From Microbacterium sp. VKM Ac-2923 (GTDB lineage Bacteria > Actinomycetota > Actinomycetes > Actinomycetales > Microbacteriaceae), in NCBI RefSeq assembly GCF_022815605.1, contig NZ_JALGRP010000003.1, positions 310,001 to 374,000 on the forward strand: a stretch of DNA of 64,000 nucleotides, read 5' to 3'. Positions 57,641-64,000 of this stretch are shown here, in pieces (positions within the stretch are counted from its first letter, which is position 1; every line of letters starts with the position of its first letter). The translations under genes and the position numbers were made by a program. Below the pieces are notes generated by a model that was not told the DNA's origin, ran no database searches, and saw nothing but the letters and a program-made list of their open reading frames with translations.

Positions 57641-59254
57641 TCAGCCGACGGAGGCGGTGGCGAACAGCGGACGGCCGTACAGGTCGAACGCGAGACCGGT
57701 GACGTCGGGACGCACGGCACTGATCAGCGCGGGGCTGTACAGCGGCACGATCGCGGCGTGCTCGGCGTTCCACTGCTGCACCTGCGCGTAGACCGCGTTG
57801 CGGGCGGCGGCGTCGGTCGTCGATGCGCCCTGCTCCAGCAGCGCGTCGAGGGCGGGGTCGCTCACCTGCGAGGCGTTCTGGAAGCCGTCGGTCGCGAGGT
57901 GGCTCTGCAGCAGGTCGGCGTCGACGCCCGAGAAGCCCCAGTCGGTGACGTCAAAGGTCTTCGGGCCGTACTGCTCGTTGTACGCGCCGGGCTCGAGCAC
58001 CTCGCGCTGCAGATCGAAACCGACCGCCTTCAGGTCGCTCTGCACCGCGTTCGCGAGTGCCGCACGGTCGTCGGGCACCGGGGTCCAGGCGATCCAGCGG
58101 GCGGTGAGGCGCTGACCGTCCTTGGTGCGGATGCCGTCGGCATCCCGTCCCGTCCATCCGGCCTCGTCGAGGAGGGCGCCCGCGGCCGAGGCATCGAAGG
58201 GCCACGAGTTCTCGAGGCTCGCGTCGTAACCGGGAGTGGTGGAGCCGAGGATGCTCCACGCGCGCGGGTACTGCCCGAAGAAGATCTCCTGCACGGCGGT
58301 GTCGACGTCGATCGCGCGCGTGAAGGCCTGGCGGACCTTCTCATCCGCGAAGACGCCGTTCTTCTCGTTGAGGAACAGCGAGTAGGGCAGACCCGGGTAC
58401 TCCAGCGACTCCACGGTGTCGTCGGCGGGAACCTGGCTGACGAGATTGGGCGGCAGGTTGGTCACGACGTCGGCCTGGCCGCTGGACAGCGCGCCCACGC
58501 GCACCGACGCCTCGGGCAGGATGTCGACGCGCAGCGTCTGGAAGCTCGGCGCCCCGGTGCCGTCGGGGCCCCAGGTGTAGTCGTCGTTGCGGGTGTACAC
58601 GATGTCCTGATCGGGCGTGTACTCGGTCAGCTCGAACGGGCCGGTGCCCACCGTGACGCCGGGGCCGCCCGCCTTGAGCTGGTCGGCCTTGCTCTCGAGC
58701 ACGGCCGGCGAGTAGAAGCCGAGCAGCGACGTGCTGGCGGCCTGCAGGAACGGCGCGTAGGGCTGCGAGAAGCGCACGCGCACGGTGTGGTCGTCGACCA
58801 CGTCGGTGCCGGCGTACAGGTCGCCCCCGAGCATGGATGCCGCCTGCGCCGATGCCGTCTCGGGATCGACGATGCGGTCGAAGTTCGCCTTCACGGCGGC
58901 CGCGTCGAAGGGCGTGCCGTCGTGGAACGTCACGTCGTCGCGGAGTTGGAAGACGTAGGTCGCCCCGCCGTCCTCCACCTCCCACGAGGTCGCGAGCCAC
59001 GGCGAGAACGACCCGTCGGCCTCCTGGTAAACGAGCGAGTCGAGCACGGCACGCTGGACCATAGCCGAGACGTCGAGCTGGCTCGTCTGCGGGTCCATGT
59101 GACCGGCCGAGAGGTTGGCGCCCTCGATCGCCCAGACGATCTCTCCGTCGCCGGAGGCCTCGGGGTCGGCGCCGGCGCACGACGACAGGGACAGGGCGGC
59201 GACCGCGGCGACGGCGACCGCCGTCAGAATGCGGCGGGTAGGCACAGAAGGCAT
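57641..59254 (-). CDS. ABC transporter substrate-binding lipoprotein, family 5
   Basis: The product is 537 aa. A lipoprotein signal (RRILTAVAVAAVAALSLSSC, Cys at about residue 26) is followed by the SBP_bac_5 fold: TSWEVEDGGATYVFQLRDDVTFHDGTPFDAAAVKANFDR, VGTGPFELTEYTPDQDIVYTRNDDY, and a long C-terminal lobe. The family binds di- or oligopeptides, nickel chelates or other small ligands; the ligand here cannot be told. GAGGT before the ATG is the ribosome-binding site. It is the first gene of a four-gene importer operon. Confidence 0.94.
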   Translation of the reverse strand: MPSVPTRRILTAVAVAAVAALSLSSCAGADPEASGDGEIVWAIEGANLSAGHMDPQTSQLDVSAMVQRAVLDSLVYQEADGSFSPWLATSWEVEDGGATYVFQLRDDVTFHDGTPFDAAAVKANFDRIVDPETASAQAASMLGGDLYAGTDVVDDHTVRVRFSQPYAPFLQAASTSLLGFYSPAVLESKADQLKAGGPGVTVGTGPFELTEYTPDQDIVYTRNDDYTWGPDGTGAPSFQTLRVDILPEASVRVGALSSGQADVVTNLPPNLVSQVPADDTVESLEYPGLPYSLFLNEKNGVFADEKVRQAFTRAIDVDTAVQEIFFGQYPRAWSILGSTTPGYDASLENSWPFDASAAGALLDEAGWTGRDADGIRTKDGQRLTARWIAWTPVPDDRAALANAVQSDLKAVGFDLQREVLEPGAYNEQYGPKTFDVTDWGFSGVDADLLQSHLATDGFQNASQVSDPALDALLEQGASTTDAAARNAVYAQVQQWNAEHAAIVPLYSPALISAVRPDVTGLAFDLYGRPLFATASVG

Positions 59255-59288
59255 GGAAAGACCTCGGAAACGTCGATGGGGAACCTCT

Positions 59289-59294
59289 AGCCTA
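59289..59294 (-). promoter_or_regulatory. -10 element of the ABC importer operon
   Basis: TAGGCT on the minus strand would start a transcript about 28 nt before the ATG at 59254, leaving room for the GAGGT ribosome-binding site. Confidence 0.5.
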
Positions 59295-59354
59295 CCCGCG
59301 TTCCTGGACGCAGTGCGGAAACCCCGGGTTGCGCCGAGATCCGGGCGCGCGCAC

Positions 59355-59575
59355 ACCACGTCAGCGATTCGCATCAGGTCGGTCGACTTCGGCTGTTTCG
59401 GGCTGACACCGTGTAAATCGCTGACATCGCGCGGCACCGGCGGTCGCGCCGTCGACTGCGCAGTCGCCGCCCTCCCGGATGCCGGGGCTGTGCGCACGGT
59501 CCGCGATTCGCATCAGGTCAGTCGCCTTGGGCTGTCTCGGGCTGACACCGTGCGAATCGCTGACATCGCGCGACA
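59355..59575. repeat. Structured repeat, locus C (two hairpin units)
   Basis: Two units share GCGATTCGCATCAGGTC (59364 and 59503, 139 nt apart). Unit 1 folds TCAGCGATT (59361-59369) with AATCGCTGA (59416-59424). Unit 2 folds GCGATTCGCA (59503-59512) with TGCGAATCGC (59551-59560). Loops contain GGGCTGACACCGTG. The GCGATTCGCA core is shared with loci A and B. The gap 59295-59682 between the importer operon and the DUF559 gene holds no supported gene. Confidence 0.85.
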
Positions 59576-59682
59576 GCCCCACACGCGCCGGCGACTCCCG
59601 TCTCGGACGACGCCCGCAGGATGCGGCGCGTGTCTGCTCACCCCGCGGAGTCATCGTCGACAGGGGAGCTCGCGAGAGACGT

Positions 59683-60531
59683 TCAGGGTCGATGCAGGCC
59701 CTGCGCGACAGCGCGCATGATCTGCGCCTGCACCTCCGGCCAGCGATGCACGACCTGCTCATACCCGACGCGGATGACGTGGAAACCACGCAGCATGAGC
59801 TCGACGTCATGGCGGATGTCCTCTGTGCGCTGAGCTCCGACGTGGTGGCCCCCATCGATCTGGAGTGCAAGACGTTCGCCGATGAGGAAGTCGACCCGGT
59901 ATCCGGCGATCCAGATCTGTGCACGGATCGGCAGACGCATCCACCGCAGCCGAAGAGGCACGAACGTCTCGAGTCCGGAGTCCGACCACGGAGTCACGTC
60001 CTCGACCAGACGACGCGCGGTGCCCGTCCAGCGAAGACGCCGGAGAGCGTCCAGGTCGACCAGTCGCTTGTTCAGTGCCGACTCCCAGATCGCGAGCGCC
60101 GATTCGTAGGGCTGACATCCCGCGACGGTCATGAGGATGTTCTCGATATCGTCCTCGAGCTGATCGGGATGCCGGGGAACGATCGCCCTCTGCCAGTGCA
60201 CGACCGCCGACGTCTGTTCCAGGCGCCCTCGGCCGGGGTACGCGACGTGCGGCCGCTCCGGCCGCTCGGCCACCCAGAGTCCGCGTCGCTCCGCAGCCGT
60301 GACGCAGGACAGCATCGTCCCCGTTCGCGCGGCGGCGACGAGGTGCGGATCGGCCGACGGCACGGCGATCCAGTTCAACCGCACGCGCACCACGAGACCG
60401 CGATCGACAGCGCGCGAGATGCGGTACCGAGTGTGTCCTTCGCTCACCAGGCGGGTGGCACGAACGACACCGCCCAGTTCGGCAGCGCGCGTGGCGACGG
60501 CTCGGGTGAGATCGGCATCCATGGATGTCAT
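59683..60531 (-). CDS. AbiEi-like N-terminal / DUF559 nuclease-fold protein
   Basis: The product is 282 aa. The N-terminal 90 residues (VATRAAELGGVVRATRLVSEGHTRYRISRAVDRGLVVRVRLNWI) resemble the winged-helix antitoxin domain of AbiEi-type proteins. The C-terminal 110 residues are DUF559, a Vsr/PD-(D/E)xK-like nuclease fold: SGLETFV, YRVDFLI, LALQIDGGHHVG, DIRHDVELMLRGFHVIRVGYEQVV. The usual Glu of ExDG is Gln here. I chose ATG at 60531; 60522 and 60564 are also in frame. The gene stands alone and is bracketed by repeat loci C and D. Such proteins are common, often multi-copy, in Microbacteriaceae; the role is unknown. Confidence 0.75.
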   Translation of the reverse strand: MTSMDADLTRAVATRAAELGGVVRATRLVSEGHTRYRISRAVDRGLVVRVRLNWIAVPSADPHLVAAARTGTMLSCVTAAERRGLWVAERPERPHVAYPGRGRLEQTSAVVHWQRAIVPRHPDQLEDDIENILMTVAGCQPYESALAIWESALNKRLVDLDALRRLRWTGTARRLVEDVTPWSDSGLETFVPLRLRWMRLPIRAQIWIAGYRVDFLIGERLALQIDGGHHVGAQRTEDIRHDVELMLRGFHVIRVGYEQVVHRWPEVQAQIMRAVAQGLHRP

Positions 60532-60637
60532 GCTCGTCCGTCGCGAGGCGCGGGGCTCGATCACGAGCGCGATGGTGGATGGGGAGGCCGCTGTGGAGGA
60601 GCCGCCCCAGCGTGCATCGTTCTGCGATCGTCGGTTC

Positions 60638-60830
60638 CGATCCGCACGACCTCAGCGATCCGCACGACCTCAGCCGGCATCCGCCGAGGACGACTGACAC
60701 GGCGCGAACCACCCACCTCGCGCGTACCAGCCCGCGCACGCCCACAACCTCAGCGATCCGCACGACCTCAGCCGGCATCCGCCGAATCCGACTGACACGG
60801 CGCGAATCACCCACCTCGCGCACCCGCTAC
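60638..60830. repeat. Structured repeat, locus D (two units, 98-nt period)
   Basis: A 39-nt block (starting ACCTCAGCGATCCGCACGAC and ending GGCATCCGCCGA) occurs identically at 60649-60687 and 60747-60785. Each is followed by GACTGACACGGCGCGAA-CACCCACCTCGCGC. The CCTCAGCGATYCGCAC core is the same as in loci A and B. It fills most of the 415-nt gap 60532-60946 before valS. Confidence 0.92.
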
Positions 60831-60946
60831 CCGGCCGTACGCGCCGCTGGCCACGCCACGCACGCACGGCAGCCCCGGTATCGTGGATGCCACACCCATC
60901 AGGCACGCTCACACAGTGCCGCCCATATCGTTCGAGGAGTACTTCT

Positions 60947-63514
60947 ATGGCCACGATTCCCGACAAGCCCGCCCTGGAAGGCCTCGAGCAGAAGTGGGAC
61001 GCCGCCTGGCGTGAGCGCGGCACCTATGTCTTCGACCGCCTCCGCGCCGCCGAGACCGGTCGTCAGGGCGTGTACTCCGTGGACACCCCGCCGCCGACGG
61101 CATCCGGAAGCCTGCACATCGGGCACGTCTTCTCGTTCACGCACACCGACGTGAAGGTGCGCTTCGAGCGCATGCGCGGCAAGACCGTGTTCTACCCCAT
61201 GGGCTGGGATGACAACGGCCTGCCCACCGAGCGCCGCGTGCAGAACTACTACGGCGTGCGCTGCGACCCCTCACTCCCCTACGACGCCGACTTCACCCCG
61301 CCGTTCGCGGGCGGCGACAACAAGAGCAGCAAGGCCGCCGACCAGGTGCCCATCAGCCGTCGCAACTTCATCGAGCTGTGCGAGCGCCTCACCGTCGAAG
61401 ACGAGAAGCAGTTCGAAGACCTGTTCCGCGAGCTCGGCCTCAGCGTCGACTGGACGCAGACCTACCGCACGATCTCCGACGACTCGATCCGCACGAGCCA
61501 GCTCGCGTTCCTGCGCAACATCGAGCGCGGCGAGGCCTACCAGTCGATGGCGCCGACGCTGTGGGACGTCGACTTCCGCTCCGCCATCGCCCAGGCCGAG
61601 CTCGAGGACCGCGATCAGCCCGCCGCCTACCACCGCGTGGGCTTCGCCAAGACCGACGGCTCGGGCGACGTGTTCATCGAGACGACGCGTCCCGAGCTAC
61701 TCGCCGCGTGCGTAGCCCTGGTGGCCAACCCCGACGACGAGCGCTACCAGCCCCTCTTCGGCACCACCGTGCGCACCCCGCTCTTCGACGTCGAGGTCCC
61801 GGTGCTCGCCCACCCGCTCGCGCAGAAGGACAAGGGATCGGGCATCGCCATGATCTGCACCTTCGGTGACGTGACCGACATCATCTGGTGGCGGGAGCTG
61901 GACCTCCCCAACCGCACGATCATCGGCAAGGACGGCCGTATCGTCGCCGAGGCCCCCGATGTGATCGTGACGGATGCCGCGAAGGCGGCGTACGACGAGC
62001 TCGCGGGCAAGACGGTGTTCAGCGCCAAGAAGCGCATCGTCGAGCTGCTGCAGGAGTCCGGTGCCATGGAGGGCGCCCCGAAACCCTTCACGCACCCCGT
62101 GAAGTTCTTCGAGAAGGGCGACCGGCCTCTGGAGATCGTGTCGACGCGTCAGTGGTACATCCGCAACGGTGCTCGGGATGCCGAGCTGCGCGAGCGCCTG
62201 GTGGCCCTCGGCCGCGAGATGTCGTGGCATCCGGACTTCATGCGCGTGCGCTTCGAGAACTGGACCAACGGCCTCACCGGCGACTGGCTGGTGTCGCGCC
62301 AGCGCTTCTTCGGCGTGCCGATCCCGGTCTGGTACGGCCTCGACGAGAACGGCGAGCGTGACTACGCGCGCGTGCTGACCCCCGACGTCGCGTCGCTGCC
62401 CGTCGACCCCACCGTCGATGTGCCCCCGGGCTACACCGAAGACCAGCGGGGCGTTCCCGGCGGCTTCGACCCCGAGCTCGACATCCTCGACACCTGGGCG
62501 ACCTCCTCGCTCACCCCGCAGCTGGCCGGCGGGTGGCAGCGCGACGAGGAGCTCTGGAACCTCGTCGCCCCGTTCGACCTGCGCCCGCAGGGCCAGGACA
62601 TCATCCGTACGTGGCTCTTCTCGACGATGCTGCGCAGCGCCCTCGAAGACGACCGGAGCCCCTGGTCGGATGCCGCGATCTCGGGCTTCATCGTCGACCC
62701 CGACCGCAAGAAGATGTCGAAGTCGAAGGGCAACGTGGTCACGCCCGCCGACATCCTGCAGCAGCACGGCTCGGACGCCGTGCGCTACTGGTCGGCGTCC
62801 AGCCGTCTGGGCACCGATGCGGCGTTCGATCCGCAGAACCCCACGCAGGTCAAGATCGGCCGGCGCCTGGCGATCAAGCTCCTCAACGCCGCGAAGTTCG
62901 TGCTGTCGTTCCCCGTGCCCGAGGGCGCCGAGGTCACGCACGACCTCGACGCGTCGATGCTCGCGACCCTGGATGCCGTCATCCGCGACGCGACCGCCGC
63001 CTTCGAGGCGTACGACCACGCGCGGGCGCTGGAGATCACCGAGTCGTTCTTCTGGACGTTCTGCGACGACTACCTCGAGCTCGTCAAGGAGCGCGCGTAT
63101 GACCGTACCGATGCCGGTCAGGCGTCCGCGGCCCTCGCCCTGCGCACCGCCCTGTCGACGCTCGTGCGCCTGTTCGCGCCCGTGCTGTCGTTCGCGGCCG
63201 AGGAGGTGTGGTCGTGGTTCGAGGAGGGCTCGGTGCACACCGCCGCGTGGCCCGAGCCGCTCGGCATCGAAGGCGACCCTGCTGTGCTCACGGCGGTCAG
63301 CGCCGCGCTGATCGGCATCCGCCGCGCGAAGACCGAGGCGAAGGCCTCGCAGAAGACGCCGGTCACCTCGCTTACCGTCGCCGGTCCCCACGTCGAGGCC
63401 CTGCGCCTGGCCGAGGGCGACCTTCGCGCCGTCGGCCGCATCGAGACGATCACCTTCGCCGCCGCTGAGACCACCACCGTCACCGACATCGTGTTCGCAC
63501 CCCAGGAGGACTGA
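60947..63514 (+). CDS. valS: Valine--tRNA ligase
   Basis: The product is 855 aa and a class I synthetase. The HIGH motif is GSLHIGHVFS near residue 48, KMSKS is [11 protein letters not shown], and the editing domain contains ETTRPELLAACVALVANPDD. The C-terminal anticodon-binding part (SFFWTFCDDYLELVKERAY) is complete, but the long coiled-coil tail of E. coli ValS is reduced. ATG at 60947 has GAGGAG 9 nt upstream. It ends in a 1-nt overlap (TGATG) with a small downstream gene. Confidence 0.96.
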   Translation: MATIPDKPALEGLEQKWDAAWRERGTYVFDRLRAAETGRQGVYSVDTPPPTASGSLHIGHVFSFTHTDVKVRFERMRGKTVFYPMGWDDNGLPTERRVQNYYGVRCDPSLPYDADFTPPFAGGDNKSSKAADQVPISRRNFIELCERLTVEDEKQFEDLFRELGLSVDWTQTYRTISDDSIRTSQLAFLRNIERGEAYQSMAPTLWDVDFRSAIAQAELEDRDQPAAYHRVGFAKTDGSGDVFIETTRPELLAACVALVANPDDERYQPLFGTTVRTPLFDVEVPVLAHPLAQKDKGSGIAMICTFGDVTDIIWWRELDLPNRTIIGKDGRIVAEAPDVIVTDAAKAAYDELAGKTVFSAKKRIVELLQESGAMEGAPKPFTHPVKFFEKGDRPLEIVSTRQWYIRNGARDAELRERLVALGREMSWHPDFMRVRFENWTNGLTGDWLVSRQRFFGVPIPVWYGLDENGERDYARVLTPDVASLPVDPTVDVPPGYTEDQRGVPGGFDPELDILDTWATSSLTPQLAGGWQRDEELWNLVAPFDLRPQGQDIIRTWLFSTMLRSALEDDRSPWSDAAISGFIVDPDRKKMSKSKGNVVTPADILQQHGSDAVRYWSASSRLGTDAAFDPQNPTQVKIGRRLAIKLLNAAKFVLSFPVPEGAEVTHDLDASMLATLDAVIRDATAAFEAYDHARALEITESFFWTFCDDYLELVKERAYDRTDAGQASAALALRTALSTLVRLFAPVLSFAAEEVWSWFEEGSVHTAAWPEPLGIEGDPAVLTAVSAALIGIRRAKTEAKASQKTPVTSLTVAGPHVEALRLAEGDLRAVGRIETITFAAAETTTVTDIVFAPQED

Positions 63515-63762
63515 TGCAACTCGGAACCCGTTGGACCGCCCGTGAGCAGCCGCCGAAGGCCGTTCCCGAGGCGCTGCACGCGCAGATCGCCGCCGTCGAG
63601 GCCGCGCTCAACCCGGACGGCCTCAGCGCTCCGGCGCCCCGCTGGACGCTGACCTTCCTCGAGGGGCGACCGGTCGCCGAGCTCGACACGGGGGTCATCG
63701 TGACCCAGGATGCCGCCGGCGAGGTCGTCGTGCGGTACGACGACGACGCCGAGTTCGCCTGA
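63514..63762 (+). CDS. Hypothetical protein, 82 aa, coupled to valS
   Basis: This is a small acidic soluble protein I do not recognise as a named family. It contains RWTAREQPPKAVPEALHAQI, then APAPRWTLTFLEGRPVAELD, and ends VVVRYDDDAEFA. AGGAGG lies 8 nt before the ATG, and the valS stop overlaps by 1 nt, so it is clearly translated with valS. Short proteins after valS are common in relatives; the function is unknown. Confidence 0.75.
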   Translation: MQLGTRWTAREQPPKAVPEALHAQIAAVEAALNPDGLSAPAPRWTLTFLEGRPVAELDTGVIVTQDAAGEVVVRYDDDAEFA

Positions 63763-63777
63763 CGCGTCTTCGCTGAG

Positions 63778-63815
63778 CCCGCCGACGCTTTCGTGCGTCG
63801 GCGGGTTCTGCGTTT
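63778..63815 (+). terminator. Terminator of valS operon
   Basis: CCCGCCGACGC (63778-63788) pairs with GCGTCGGCGGG (63795-63805) over 11 bp across a TTTCGT loop, followed by TTCTGCGTTTT. Confidence 0.9.
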
Positions 63816-63828
63816 TCCGTGGCAGGGA

Positions 63829-63943
63829 GGTGGCTGAGCCCGTCGAAGCCACCGAACGCGCAGGGCCCGGTCCCTTCGACTAGCACAGGGACCCCTCGCG
63901 CACGTCGCCGTCGGCCACGGGTGGCTGAGCCTGTCGAAGCCTC
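63829..63943. repeat. Three palindromic elements in tandem (right end)
   Basis: 63829-63853 (GGTGGCTGAGCC ... GAAGCCACC, palindromic), 63869-63893 (GGTCCCTTCGAC ... CAGGGACCC) and 63920-63943 (GGTGGCTGAGCC ... GAAGCC). All contain the CTGAGCC-nGTCGAAG core of the element found in lepA and the ileS leader. The remaining 63944-64000 shows no gene start that I can support. Confidence 0.75.
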
Positions 63944-64000
63944 TGGTCCGCTTGACCCGCTCACTAGGCTGGACCGATGACGGATGCCCCCAATCCCCTT

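Overview
The window is a 64 kb chromosomal segment of a high-GC actinobacterium. Gene content, gene order and codon use point to Microbacteriaceae and most likely Microbacterium; this is inference from recognised families, not a database result. Almost everything is housekeeping. There is no prophage, insertion sequence, rRNA or CRISPR array. One tRNA gene is present, tRNA-Ala(GGC).

Layout. 1-5.0 kb: end of a TRIC-type membrane protein, a MOSC protein, leuA behind a four-leucine leader peptide, a GNAT acetyltransferase and an NADP-dependent oxidoreductase. 5-17 kb: a long minus-strand translation and stress cluster (lepA, DUF1990, hemW, hrcA, dnaJ, rsmE, HIT, phoH, ybeY, CorC-like, era), with many 4-nt ATGA/GTGA overlaps and a CIRCE operator before hrcA. 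16.5-23.3 kb: a hydrolase, rpsT, a small protein, holA-comEC-comEA and a DUF2087 protein. 23.3-31 kb: leuS, pabB, dedA, an App1-type phosphatase, a SRAP (YedK/HMCES) plus DNA glycosylase pair, and the tRNA. 31.3-35.9 kb: an alpha-ketoglutarate-permease-like MFS transporter divergent from a response regulator, a histidine kinase and a TAXI binding lipoprotein. 36-42.6 kb: rsfS, a repeat-motif membrane protein, nadD, an in-frame proB-proA fusion, obg, rpmA and rplU. 42.8-50 kb: DUF4031, RNase E/G, a VKOR protein, ndk, DUF4233 and folC. 50-53.7 kb: ileS behind a T-box leader. 54-59.3 kb: a complete peptide/nickel-type ABC importer. 59.7-64 kb: a DUF559 nuclease-like gene, valS and a small protein.

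Regulation. Many transcription units show an actinobacterial -10 hexamer (TANNNT) exactly 6-7 nt before the ATG/GTG, which implies leaderless mRNAs. This includes the leu leader peptide itself. Amino-acid supply appears to be sensed by attenuation at leuA and by a T-box at ileS. HrcA/CIRCE controls the chaperone genes. A CCTTACAT direct repeat with an 11-bp period lies between the MFS gene and the two-component system.

Unexplained structure. A family of structured tandem repeats recurs at four intergenic loci (about 29.0, 47.1-47.8, 59.35-59.6 and 60.6-60.8 kb). The largest has exact 128- and 88-nt periods. Two of the loci bracket the DUF559 gene. A separate roughly 25-nt palindromic element occurs six times: once inside the lepA coding sequence, twice inside the ileS T-box and three times at the right end. 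The word GGATGCC/GGCATCC is strongly over-represented throughout.
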